64,000 bases of DNA from Sinorhizobium meliloti 4H41 (GTDB taxonomy: Bacteria > Pseudomonadota > Alphaproteobacteria > Rhizobiales > Rhizobiaceae), in the NCBI RefSeq assembly GCF_000375585.1, contig NZ_AQWP01000014.1:99433-163432 (forward strand), written 5' to 3'. This document shows, in pieces, positions 55,001 through 62,291 of the stretch (positions within the stretch are counted from its first letter, which is position 1; every line of letters starts with the position of its first letter). The notes below the pieces were generated by a model, which saw only the letters and a list, made by a program, of their open reading frames with translations, had not been told where the DNA came from and searched no databases. Made by a program: the position numbers and the translations under genes.

Positions 55001-57648
55001 ACTCCATGTGCGAGAATTTGAGGCTTCGCGGCCTTTCGGACGGCCCGCGCCAGCACATCTTTGCGGTGCGCCGGGACCTGATGGAACCGGAAACCTGGTC
55101 GACGCTGATCTCGGCATCGCGGGCCGTCTTCCATGCCCGCAACGGCACGATCTCGGATCAGATAGCCCGCGCCACATCGCTCTACTCCAAACCTTCCGAA
55201 AAGAAGGAGGAGGGCGCCGAGATGCTGCTGCCGGTGATACGGGAGACCGACGAGCCGGTGGCGGTCGAACTCGACGGCGGCGACCTGGATTACTGGAACG
55301 GCTTCGGCGGCTTTGCCGAGGACGGCCGCGAATATGCCGTGCGGCTGCGCGGAGGCGAGGCGACGCCGCAACCCTGGATCAACGTCATCTCCAACGAGCA
55401 ATTCGGCTTCCATATCTCCGCCGAAGGTGCGGCCTTCTCCTGGAGCCGCAATTCCCGCGACTATCAGTTGACGCCCTGGAGCAACGATGCGGTCGTCAAT
55501 CGTCCGGGCGAGGCGATCTTCGTGCGCGACATGGAAAACGGCGCGGTGCTGACGCCCTATGCCGCACTGTCGCGACGCAAGTCCGCCCGGTTCGAGACCC
55601 GTCACGGCCTCGGCTATTCGCGCTTTCTCAGCACGCAGGACGAGCTCGAGATCGAGGCCATGCATACGATCCACAGGAGCCTGCCGGCCAAGCTCGTCCG
55701 GCTGACGATCCGCAACCGCAGTTCGGCCGCACGCAAGCTGCGCGTCTACGGCTATGCGGAGTGGGTGCTCGGCAACAATCGCAGCCGTACCGCGCCCTTC
55801 GTCCTCAGCGAGTGGGACGAAAGCGCGAAGACGCTCGTCGCCACCAATCCCTACAGCATCGACTATCCGGGCCGGTGCGCGTTCTTCGCCAGCGACGGAG
55901 ATATCGCCGGCTATACGGCGAGCCGGCGGGAATTCCTTGGCCGGGCCGGAGGAATCCTCGCCCCGCAGGCAGTGGTCGCCGGCGCCGAGCTCACCGGATC
56001 GACGGATGTGGACGGGGATGCCTGCGCGGCGCTCGCGACGGATCTCACCATCGAGGCGGGGGTGGAGCGACAGGTCACCTTCTTCCTCGGTGATGCCGAC
56101 AATTCCGATCAGGTGCAGGCGGTGCTGGAGGAACTCAGGGCGGACAGTTTCGACGCTGCGCTCGAGGCGGCGAAGGCGTTCTGGGGTGATTTCACCGGAG
56201 TCGTGAAGGTGGAGACGCCCGATCGCGCCTTCAACCACATGATCAACCACTGGCTTCCCTACCAGGCGCTCGGCTGCCGGATCATGGCACGCTCGGCCTT
56301 CTACCAGGCAAGCGGTGCCTTCGGTTTCCGCGATCAGCTGCAGGATACGCTTGCCTTCCTCATCCATCGGCCGGCGCTTGCCCGTGCGCAGATCCTCAAT
56401 GCCGCGGCGCGGCAGTTCGTCGAAGGCGACGTGCAGCATTGGTGGCTGCCCGGCACGGACGCGGGCGTCCGCACGATGATCTCGGACGACGTGGTCTGGC
56501 TCGCTCATGCGGTTGCGCATTATTGCGCCGTCACCGGCGAGGAAGACATCCTCAAGGAGAAAGTTCCTTTCATTACCGGGCCGGCTCTGGAAGAAGGCCA
56601 GCACGACAGCTTCTACAAGCCGGATGTGGCCGACGAGGTGGGCGACGTCTACGAGCATTGCGCCCGTGCGGTCGATCTCGCCATCCGCCGGACCGGCGCC
56701 AACGGTCTGCCGCTCATTCTCGGCGGCGACTGGAACGACGGCATGAACCGTGTCGGGGAGGCCGGAAAGGGCACGAGCGTCTGGCTCGGCTGGTTCCTGG
56801 CAGGCACCCTGCGCGCGTTCCTGCCCTATGCCCGTGCCCGCAAGGACAAGCCGCGCCTGGCCCTATGGGAGCGGCATCTCGAAGCACTGAAGGATGCGCT
56901 CGAACAGGCAGGCTGGGACGGCGATTACTATCGCCGCGGCTATTACGACGACGGCACGCCGCTCGGATCGGCGGAGAACGGCGAGTGCCGCATCGATTCG
57001 ATCGCGCAATCCTGGAGCACGCTTTCGGGAGAGGGCGACAAGGAGCGTTCTCTGCGCGCGATGGACGCGGTGATGGCGGAGCTCGTAGATCCCGAAAAGC
57101 GCATCGTCCGGCTGTTCACGCCGCCGCTCGAGACGACGAAGCAGGACCCGGGCTACATCAAGGCCTATCCCCCGGGCGTGCGGGAGAATGGCGGGCAATA
57201 TACCCACGCGGCCACCTGGGTGGTGCTGGCATTCGCCGCCCAGGAGCGGGCGGAAGAGGCCTGGCGCACCTTCAGCATGCTCAACCCCGTGTCGCATGCT
57301 CTCAGCCAGGAGGACGCCGAGCATTATCGTGTCGAGCCCTATGTGGTTGCTGCCGATATCTATGGAGAAGGCGCGCTTGCCGGCCGCGGCGGCTGGACCT
57401 GGTACACGGGCTCCGCCGGCTGGCTCTACCGCGCCGGTGTCGAGGGGATTCTCGGCATCCGCAAGCGGGGCGACAAGCTCTTGATCCGGCCCGTCCTACC
57501 CTCCGAATGGCCGGGCTATTCGGCCGAAGTGCGCGTGAACGGCACCACGCACCGGATTTCCGTCAGCCGCGATCCAAAAACTGGCGAACCGGTCGTAAGC
57601 GTAAATAATAGTGTCACAGAAAACGCGCATGAAGGGGTTTTGCTGTAG
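49036..57648 (+). CDS. ndvB: Cyclic beta-1,2-glucan synthase NdvB
   Basis: 2870-residue inner-membrane enzyme that makes the periplasmic cyclic beta-1,2-glucans needed for osmotic adaptation and nodule invasion. Order: N-terminal region; membrane pair near 447-505; GT84 glycosyltransferase domain with TLDSDTR (D-x-D, near 660) and RQHRWARGDW (QxxRW, near 809); four further membrane segments (about 853-1016); a glycoamylase-like domain (near 1090-1450); two GH94-like beta-sandwich units (from about 1598 and 2093); and a GH94 phosphorylase domain with GGDWNDGMNRVG (near 2560) that sets ring size. GGAGG lies five bases before 49036. An ATG at 49150 gives 2832 residues, the length I recall for S. 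meliloti NdvB, but lacks a clear ribosome site. Confidence 0.98.
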   Translation: MTVSRNAPAPSASSGSQPHRQNNDNRADQSRVEPESVPMLQNTTQSNLPREPEAKQIDYNDSIRSTYFSIDDLRACGASLAEHGTSALPGFFPFEFRVRHRENEKEILRVYRATAADVEAGASITPAAEWLLDNHHVVEEAIQEVRRDFPRRFYRQLPTLSVSGTVIPRTMALAWLYVAHTHSTVTRESITAMVGGFQEHETLKIGELWALPSILRFVLIENLRRIAIRVERSRGMRRKANEVADQLIRLNDPEGCRTLLVESEALAADNTFIAQLLYRMRDGSQSSGAVIAWIEERLERRGTDVEEALVAEQNRLSSGNATMSNIIRSLREIDDTDWAVWFESVSKIDATLREGSDYAALDFGSRNTYRDTIEKLARRSGHSEHEVTKIAIEMVEEAKAAAAVEAPLQEPNVGSFLVGKQRLALEKRIGYSPSIFQHIIRSVRKLDWFAIAGPNILLTILAMIVVYAFVSPMDIPSGAKLIMLLLFALPASEGAMGLFNTVFTLFAKPSRLVGYEFLDGIPEDGRTLVVVPCLIAKRDHVDELVRNLEVHYLANPRGEIYFALLSDWADSKSEEAPADTDVLEYAKREIASLSARYAYDGKTRFFLLHRRRLYNEAEGVWMGWERKRGKLHELNLLLRGDRDTSFLQGANTVPEGVQYVMTLDSDTRLMRDAVTKLVGKLYHPINRPVVNPRTQEVVTGYSLLQPRVTPSLTTGSEASAFQRIFTINRGIDPYVFTVSDVYQDIAGEGSFTGKGLYHVDAFEAALKSRIEENAVLSHDLLEGSYARCALVTDIELVEDFPIRYEVEMSRQHRWARGDWQLLPYIFNPKNGLSMLGRWKMYDNLRRSLIPVAWLAASVMGWYYMEPTPALIWQLVLIFSLFVAPTLSLISGIMPRRNDIVARAHLHTVLSDIRAANAQVALRIVFIAHNAAMMADAIVRSLYRTFVSRKLMLEWRTAAQVQSAGHGSIGDYFRAMWTAPALALVSLALAAISDTGLPFIGLPFALIWAASPAVAWFVSQSAETEDQLAVSDEAIEEMRKIARRTWRYFEAFVTAEQNFLPPDNFQETPQPVLAERTSPTNIGVYLLSVMSARSFGWIGFEETITRLEQTIATIDRMPKYRGHLFNWYRTRGLEPMEPRYVSSVDSGNLAGHLIAVSSMCREWAEAPSAHVQGNLDGIGDVAAILKEVLSELPDDRKTVRPLRRLIEERIAGFQNALAAVKREREFASIRVINLAVLARDMHKLTVNLDHEVRTVPSGEVATWAGSLVAACEAHIADGVFDLGAIEALRQRLLVLKERARDIAFSMDFSFLFRPERRLLSIGYRVNANELDEACYDLLASEARLTSLFAIAKGDLPTEHWYKLGRPIVPIGARGALVSWSGSMFEYLMPPLVMQERQGGILNQTNNLVVQEQINHGRRLGTPWGISEAAFNARDHELTYQYTNFGVPTLGLKRGLGQNAVIAPYASILACMYDPKSALANLARLREVGALGAYGYHDAVDFTPTRVPEGQKCAVVRNYYAHHHGMSVAAVANVVFNGQLREWFHADPVIEAAELLLQEKAPRDIPVMAGKREPEALGKGQADLLRPEVRVVEDPINQDRETVLLSNGHYSVMLTATGAGYARWNGQAVTRWTPDPVEDRTGTFIFLRDTVTGDWWSATAEPRRAPGEKTVTRFGDDKAEYVKTVGDLTSEVECIVATEHDAEGRRVILLNTGTEDRFIEVTSYAEPVLAMDDADSSHPTFSKMFIRTEISRHGDVIWVSRNKRSPGDPDIEVAHLVTDNAGSDRHTQAETDRRRFLGQGRTIAEAAAFDPGATLSGTDGFTLDPIVSLRRVVRVPAGKKVSVIFWTIAAPDREGVDRAIDRYRHPETFNHELIHAWTRSQVQMRHVGITSKEAASFQMLGRYLVYPDMHLRADTETVKTGLASQSALWPLAISGDFPIFCLRINDDGDLGIAREALRAQEYLRARGITADLVVVNERASSYAQDLQHTLDSMCENLRLRGLSDGPRQHIFAVRRDLMEPETWSTLISASRAVFHARNGTISDQIARATSLYSKPSEKKEEGAEMLLPVIRETDEPVAVELDGGDLDYWNGFGGFAEDGREYAVRLRGGEATPQPWINVISNEQFGFHISAEGAAFSWSRNSRDYQLTPWSNDAVVNRPGEAIFVRDMENGAVLTPYAALSRRKSARFETRHGLGYSRFLSTQDELEIEAMHTIHRSLPAKLVRLTIRNRSSAARKLRVYGYAEWVLGNNRSRTAPFVLSEWDESAKTLVATNPYSIDYPGRCAFFASDGDIAGYTASRREFLGRAGGILAPQAVVAGAELTGSTDVDGDACAALATDLTIEAGVERQVTFFLGDADNSDQVQAVLEELRADSFDAALEAAKAFWGDFTGVVKVETPDRAFNHMINHWLPYQALGCRIMARSAFYQASGAFGFRDQLQDTLAFLIHRPALARAQILNAAARQFVEGDVQHWWLPGTDAGVRTMISDDVVWLAHAVAHYCAVTGEEDILKEKVPFITGPALEEGQHDSFYKPDVADEVGDVYEHCARAVDLAIRRTGANGLPLILGGDWNDGMNRVGEAGKGTSVWLGWFLAGTLRAFLPYARARKDKPRLALWERHLEALKDALEQAGWDGDYYRRGYYDDGTPLGSAENGECRIDSIAQSWSTLSGEGDKERSLRAMDAVMAELVDPEKRIVRLFTPPLETTKQDPGYIKAYPPGVRENGGQYTHAATWVVLAFAAQERAEEAWRTFSMLNPVSHALSQEDAEHYRVEPYVVAADIYGEGALAGRGGWTWYTGSAGWLYRAGVEGILGIRKRGDKLLIRPVLPSEWPGYSAEVRVNGTTHRISVSRDPKTGEPVVSVNNSVTENAHEGVLL

Positions 57649-57690
57649 CTGCCGGCTTGAAGCACGAGCTGAACCGGCTTTGTTTTCTTG

Positions 57691-57796
57691 GATCACGATG
57701 ACTTGGATCGAACGACCCAAAGCAATCGTGATCCGATCCAACAAGTCGAGCGGAATGCAGGGCGCAAAACGGTACACACTTTTCCTCATTCCGCTC
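57691..57796. repeat. Two dispersed-type palindromes after ndvB
   Basis: GATCACGAT/ATCGTGATC (57691-57699, 57725-57733) and GAGCGGAATG/CATTCCGCTC (57748-57757, 57787-57796). The second encloses GGGCGCAAAACGGTACACACT, whose core resembles the palindrome after purH (4608-4644). They fill most of the ndvB-opgC gap and may act as a transcription attenuator or terminator. The remaining bases to 57935 show no gene. Confidence 0.6.
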
Positions 57797-57935
57797 GGAG
57801 GCAAGGCCGGCTTTTCTTTGCCGTGTCAGGTTCGTCATTCATTCATGGCGTCGGCGCCGCCCGCATCGGGCCGGCACGGCGGCGCCGGTTTCAACAGGGG
57901 TGGGGCGGGGCGCCAAATCCCGGATATGAACGCGC

Positions 57936-59093
57936 ATGCTGCAGAAGACCTTTGAGGGCGGCAACGATCAGAGAGGGGTCGCCCCTCCGATGCCGACCGG
58001 GCGCGACACACGCCTCGACGTTTTTCGGGCACTTTGCCTGCTGACCATCTTCGTCAACCATGTACCGGGCCAGTATCTCGAATATCTGACCCACAAGAAC
58101 TTCGGCTTTTCCGATTCGGCAGAGGCCTTCGTGCTGATTTCCGGCCTGTCGGTGGGGGCGGCCTATTCCGGCAAGTTCCTGGCCGGCGGCCGGCTCGCCC
58201 TCACGCTGAAGATATGGCGGCGCGCCCTGGCGCTCTATGTTGCGCACATCATGACGAGCGTGGTGACGCTTGCGATCTTCGCCGGCGGCGCCCTCTATTT
58301 CGGCCGTCAGGAGCTGATCGGCGAGATCAACATCCGGCCGATCGTCGAGCAGACGGAGCAGGGGATCGTCGCCATGGTGCTGCTCGGGCACCAGCTCGGC
58401 TACAACAACATTCTGTCGATGTATGCGGTGCTGTTCCTGCTGCTGCCCGGGTTTCTGTGGCTGAATGCCGTGCGCCCCAGATTGCTGTTCGCGTTTTCCG
58501 CGACGCTCTGGCTCGCTGCCGGCTGCTTCAAAATGGTGCCCTATAACTTTCTCGACGACGGCTACTGGTTCCTCAATCCCTGGTCCTGGCAGTTCCTGTT
58601 CGTGATCGGCATTCTGTGCATGAGCCATGTGCGGCGGGGCGGGAGTCTCCCGCGGAGCCCCTGGCTTCTCGGCCTTTCCGTCGCCTATCTCGCGATTTCC
58701 GCCTTCTGGGTGCTGTTTTCCTGGTGGAACATCGATCTCTCCTTCGGCCTGCCTGCGGTGCTGACCGGCTTCGACAAGACCTTCCTGTCGCTGACGCGGC
58801 TGCTGCATGTGCTGGCGCTCGCCTATATTCTCGCAACCGTCCCCGTCTTCAGCCGGCTGACGCGGGTCGGAAGCAACCACCCCCTGGTGATGATCGGGCG
58901 CCATTCGCTTGCCGTCTTTATTTTCGGGACGATCCTCGCAATGGCGGGCCAGGTGCTGCTTCTCGTCACCGACCGGGACCGGATCATCGGCACGATCTTC
59001 GTCATCGGCGGCATCGGCCTGCACTTCGCCTATGCCTATTACCTCGAATGGCTGAAGGAGGTCTCCGTGGCGCCGCCACTGAAGGCGGCGTGA
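57936..59093 (+). CDS. opgC: OpgC-domain membrane protein, probable glucan acyl/succinyltransferase
   Basis: 385-residue polytopic protein with about ten membrane segments. The N-terminus TRLDVFRALCLLTIFVNHVPGQYLE, with its conserved Asp/Arg and His, is the OpgC/acyltransferase-3-like signature. In Rhodobacter sphaeroides and others OpgC adds succinyl groups to osmoregulated periplasmic glucans. Position directly after ndvB and beside ndvA strongly suggests that it decorates the cyclic beta-1,2-glucans made here. The start is uncertain: the ATG at 57936 lacks a good ribosome site, and the ATG at 57990 (MPTGRDTRLDVF) lies behind AGAGGGG, which is itself in a small hairpin. A strong hairpin follows the stop. 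Confidence 0.86.
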   Translation: MLQKTFEGGNDQRGVAPPMPTGRDTRLDVFRALCLLTIFVNHVPGQYLEYLTHKNFGFSDSAEAFVLISGLSVGAAYSGKFLAGGRLALTLKIWRRALALYVAHIMTSVVTLAIFAGGALYFGRQELIGEINIRPIVEQTEQGIVAMVLLGHQLGYNNILSMYAVLFLLLPGFLWLNAVRPRLLFAFSATLWLAAGCFKMVPYNFLDDGYWFLNPWSWQFLFVIGILCMSHVRRGGSLPRSPWLLGLSVAYLAISAFWVLFSWWNIDLSFGLPAVLTGFDKTFLSLTRLLHVLALAYILATVPVFSRLTRVGSNHPLVMIGRHSLAVFIFGTILAMAGQVLLLVTDRDRIIGTIFVIGGIGLHFAYAYYLEWLKEVSVAPPLKAA

Positions 59094-59107
59094 GGGACCC
59101 TTATCCG

Positions 59108-59141
59108 CACGCCGGGAGGAGAGTCGTCCCCTCCCGGCGTG
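59108..59141 (+). terminator. Terminator hairpin after opgC
   Basis: CACGCCGGGAGG (59108-59119) pairs perfectly with CCTCCCGGCGTG (59130-59141), 10-base loop, 14 bases after the opgC stop. No marked T-run follows. Confidence 0.65.
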
Positions 59142-59230
59142 GCCGTATGTCACAGTCCGCGCAACCGTTCGATGGATTTGCCCTTGCGCTCATGACGCTC
59201 TCGGATCTCGCGACCTTCCCGGTCACATAG

Positions 59231-59255
59231 AAATGCCCCGGAATCCGGGGCATTT
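59231..59255 (-). terminator. Terminator after ndvA
   Basis: AAATGCCCCGG (59231-59241), loop AAT, CCGGGGCATTT (59245-59255): a perfect 11-base-pair stem with A/T ends. On the minus strand it is followed by CTATG, about 30 bases beyond the ndvA stop; it can also act on the plus strand. Confidence 0.8.
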
Positions 59256-59284
59256 CGTTGTAGATCCGATGGTCGGTGAGGCGA

Positions 59285-61042
59285 TCACGCTGCCGTAAGG
59301 CTCTTGCGGACATCCTCGTCCGTGAGGATACCGCTGGCGCGAAGCAGTGCCGCGAAGCGGCCGTTGCTCTGGCTGAGTTCGTGGAAGCCGCCCATTTCCA
59401 CGATCCGGCCCTGATCCATGAAGATGACCAGATCGGCTTCCCGCACCGTCGACAGGCGGTGGGCGATGATGAAGGTCGTCCGGTCCTTGCGCAAGGCGTC
59501 GATGGCATCCTTGACGCGGGCCTCGGTCTCGACGTCGAGCGCGCTGGTCGCCTCGTCGAGCACCAGGATCGGCGCGTTCTTCAGGATCGCGCGGGCAATC
59601 GCGACGCGCTGGCGTTCGCCGCCCGACAGCCGGTTGCCGCGTTCGCCGACGACCGTGTCGTAGCCGTTGAGGCGGTCCTCGATGAAATCGCTCGCGGCGG
59701 CGGCCTCGGCGGCTGCCATCACCTCGTCCAAAGAGGCGTCGTCACGGCCGAGGCGGATATTTTCGCCGATCGAGCGGTTCATGAGGCCGGCATCCTGGAA
59801 GACCGTGGCGATCGACCGGCGCAGCGATTTGCGGGTGACGGTCGCGATGTCCACGCCGTCGATCAGGATCTGGCCGTGCTTCGGCTCGTGGACCCGCTGC
59901 AGGAGGTTGACGAGCGTGGTCTTCCCGGCACCGGTCGGGCCGACGATGGCGATCGTCTGGCCGGCCTTGGCCTTGAACGAGACGTTGCGCACGCCTTGGG
60001 CGGAGTTTGCGAAGTCGAAGGAAATGTCCTTGAATTCGACCTCGCCGACGACACCCTTCAGTTCCCCGGCATCGGACGGCTCCTCGCGGTCCTGCACGGA
60101 ATCCTCGAGCTGGAAGAAATCTTCGAGTTTGGCGCGCGCTTCGAAGATCTGCGTGGCGAAGGCCTTCATCTGGTCGAGGCGGCCGATCAGCAGATTGGCG
60201 AAGCCGATGAAAGCGATCACCTCGCCGACGCCGAGCTCGCCGCGCTGCACCAGAACGGTGCCGATGACGAGGATCGCCATCATCGAGATGGTCGAGGCAA
60301 TACGGTTGAGGCCGCTCGCCAAAGCCCACCAGTCGAGCACCGGATACTGGGCCGACAGCAGGCGCTGCGTGAACTTCTTCAGCTCGCGCGTTTCAGCTTC
60401 GATGCGGTTGTAGCTGTGAACCACCGAAACGTTGCTGATCGAGTCGGACACGTGCGAGAAGACCGTGTGGTAATGGCCCTCGACGGCAGCCTGACCCTCC
60501 TTCGTGCGGCTCATCACGACCTTGCTGATCATCACATAGGCAGCACCGAGCACGACGAGGATGAGCGACAGACGGACGTCCATGGCAAAGGCGGTCGGAA
60601 TGAGAAGGACGAGCGCCACTGCCGTCGCCAGATGCTGCCGCATGAATTCGAGCCAGAGGCCGAAGAGCGTCTCGCAGGCGCGCAGCAGCGTATGCAGCGC
60701 ATTCGAAGTGCCGCGCTGACTGTGCCAGGAGAGAGGCATCGAGACGATCCGGCCGAAGGCTTCGGTCAGGAGCGAAGCGCGGCGACCGTGGGCGAGACGG
60801 TCCGCCTCTCGGGAAACGAGCACGAAGGCGATCGTATTGAAGACGCCGAAGCCCGCCCACAGGAGCAGCATCGGCGCGACGTCCTTCTGTGAGGAGATCG
60901 CGTCGATGATTCGGCCGAACAGAATCGGCTCCGCAATGGTGATGGCAGCCAGGACGATATTGGCTATGACGATCGCCCCGACGCGAAACTTGTGGACAGC
61001 AAGATACTGAAGCGCTCTTGCATACACCTGAAACAAGGACAC
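59285..61042 (-). CDS. ndvA: Cyclic beta-1,2-glucan ABC exporter NdvA
   Basis: 585-residue half-size ABC exporter (membrane domain fused to ATPase) that moves cyclic beta-1,2-glucan from cytoplasm to periplasm. Six membrane segments lie in residues 1-290. Walker A is GPTGAGKTT (368-376), signature LSGGE (472-476), Walker B ILVLDE (492-497) and the switch histidine is in IIAHRLS. The sequence opens MSLFQVYARAL and has LVSREADRLAHGRRA, as in known NdvA/ChvA proteins. The start is GTG (61040-61042) with AGGGGTGA upstream. It is convergent with ndvB-opgC. Confidence 0.97.
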   Translation of the reverse strand: MSLFQVYARALQYLAVHKFRVGAIVIANIVLAAITIAEPILFGRIIDAISSQKDVAPMLLLWAGFGVFNTIAFVLVSREADRLAHGRRASLLTEAFGRIVSMPLSWHSQRGTSNALHTLLRACETLFGLWLEFMRQHLATAVALVLLIPTAFAMDVRLSLILVVLGAAYVMISKVVMSRTKEGQAAVEGHYHTVFSHVSDSISNVSVVHSYNRIEAETRELKKFTQRLLSAQYPVLDWWALASGLNRIASTISMMAILVIGTVLVQRGELGVGEVIAFIGFANLLIGRLDQMKAFATQIFEARAKLEDFFQLEDSVQDREEPSDAGELKGVVGEVEFKDISFDFANSAQGVRNVSFKAKAGQTIAIVGPTGAGKTTLVNLLQRVHEPKHGQILIDGVDIATVTRKSLRRSIATVFQDAGLMNRSIGENIRLGRDDASLDEVMAAAEAAAASDFIEDRLNGYDTVVGERGNRLSGGERQRVAIARAILKNAPILVLDEATSALDVETEARVKDAIDALRKDRTTFIIAHRLSTVREADLVIFMDQGRIVEMGGFHELSQSNGRFAALLRASGILTDEDVRKSLTAA

Positions 61043-61217
61043 TGTCTCACCCCTTTCGGGTATCGGAATTTCGCCGCAACGGCACGAAGCGGCGATGCGT
61101 TGCGTCTTGAACCGACGGCAAGATGATCTTCATCCACCTTGCGTGCCGGCAAAGCCGCGGGTGACGGCCTTTGCGTTCTTCCCAAAAAACGCGGTAGACG
61201 GGGCGGATCAGCGAGAA

Positions 61218-61256
61218 GGATCATCCGATACCATGGGAGGGTTGGCGGGATGATCC
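61218..61256. promoter_or_regulatory. Inverted repeat in the ndvA-luxR gap
   Basis: GGATCATCC (61218-61226) and GGATGATCC (61248-61256), a perfect 9-base inverted repeat 21 bases apart, in the 377-base divergent gap 61043-61419. Two half-operators spaced by about three helical turns, or an RNA hairpin; I cannot decide. The gap otherwise holds the dyad at 61292-61308 and no gene. Confidence 0.4.
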
Positions 61257-61291
61257 ATCGTTAGCTATCTTGATGCCCCGACTCCGAGTTT

Positions 61292-61308
61292 TTGCAGGTT
61301 TCCTGCAA
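61292..61308. promoter_or_regulatory. Lux-box-like dyad upstream of the LuxR-type gene
   Basis: TTGCAGGTTTCCTGCAA: perfect 7-base arms with a 3-base centre, 112 bases before the regulator's ATG. The CTGCA-containing arms resemble binding sites of rhizobial quorum-sensing LuxR proteins. Candidate autoregulatory site; no binding evidence. Confidence 0.45.
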
Positions 61309-61419
61309 GACCGGGCGTGATATGAAGAATTATCGCGGTTGCAACATGAATGGCTTCTGAACGGCGTATTCATATGGCCTGGCGGGTTGCGCGGCGCGTT
61401 TTTGATTCGAGGATGCTCT

Positions 61420-62160
61420 ATGAATATTACGTTGCTCGTACAGTTTCTGGCGCTACTGGAAGAGATGAAGACGCGCGAGGAGATCCTGCCCGAGTTCGAG
61501 CGCCTGCTCGACCGGTGCGGTTTCGACTTCTACGGCATCGTGCGTCAGCCGAAACCGCACGAGAATCCGCTGAGACTTCTTCTGGCCGGACGCTGGCCGG
61601 AGGGCTGGCCGCAGATTTACATCCGCAAGAAATACGTCGTCATTGATCCGACTATTCGCTTCCTCGGTCATGCCCAGCGCGGCTTCCGCTGGCGCGACAC
61701 GCTCGTGGCCTTCCGCTCGGACCCGCACCGCAAGCGCATGGAAAGCATGATGGTCGAGGCACGCAATCACGGCCTCTTCGACGGCTATATCTTTCCGGTG
61801 CACGGCCGGCGCGGGCTCATGGGCAACCTGACCGTGGGCGGCCGGGTGGTCGATCTGAGCCCGGTGGAGTTGAGCCTTTTCGACGCCATCGCCAAGCGGC
61901 TTTTCTGGAAGCTGCTCGAACTCACCGATCCGGAGATCATGGCGGAACTCGTCTCGCGCGTCGAAGTCCAGATGACGCGGCGCGAAATGGAGGCGCTCCA
62001 CTATCTCGCCGACGGCATGACATCGAACGACATCGGCAAGGTCCTCGACATTTCCAGCCACACGGTCGACTGGTACATGAACGGCATCCAGGAAAAGTTG
62101 AAGGCGAAGAACCGGCATCACGTCGTGGCGATCGCCTTCCGTCTGGGACTGATCTCCTGA
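61420..62160 (+). CDS. LuxR-family regulator with autoinducer-binding domain (LuxR solo)
   Basis: 246-residue transcription factor. The N-terminal domain (about 1-165) has the autoinducer-binding layout, with Trp/Tyr/Asp residues in GWPQIYIRKKYVVIDPTIRF and FRWRDTL. The C-terminal LuxR helix-turn-helix begins near residue 183 (MTRREMEALHYLADGMTSNDIG) and includes DISSHTVDWYMNGIQEKL. The ATG at 61420 has GAGGA eight bases upstream; the frame is open 27 codons further without a site. No acyl-homoserine-lactone synthase lies in the window, so it should respond to signals made elsewhere or by other cells. Next to ndvA and pyc, targets unknown. Confidence 0.9.
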   Translation: MNITLLVQFLALLEEMKTREEILPEFERLLDRCGFDFYGIVRQPKPHENPLRLLLAGRWPEGWPQIYIRKKYVVIDPTIRFLGHAQRGFRWRDTLVAFRSDPHRKRMESMMVEARNHGLFDGYIFPVHGRRGLMGNLTVGGRVVDLSPVELSLFDAIAKRLFWKLLELTDPEIMAELVSRVEVQMTRREMEALHYLADGMTSNDIGKVLDISSHTVDWYMNGIQEKLKAKNRHHVVAIAFRLGLIS

Positions 62161-62291
62161 CGACCCGTGCTCCTGACCGAATGGGTCAGCATTCGTGTCG
62201 CATCTGAAATTGCGCTTCATTCCTTGACTCGCTAATAGTTCTTTTCGCGGGTGCAGCATTCCCGCGTGTCCAAGTCTATGAGGAGTCCGAC

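Noticed and set aside
49177..56658. A 2493-codon open frame on the strand opposite ndvB
   Set aside because: It is an antisense shadow produced by strong GC bias in third codon positions. The translation is rich in Arg, Asp, His and Gly with no recognisable domain, while the sense strand encodes a clear NdvB.
57611..58044. Small open frames over the ndvB 3' end and the palindromes
   Set aside because: They are built from the repeat and neighbouring gene sequence in other frames, with no domain or start signal.
61420..62160. Search for a luxI-type synthase to pair with the LuxR gene
   Set aside because: None of the neighbouring reading frames has the synthase pattern; the regulator is reported as a solo.
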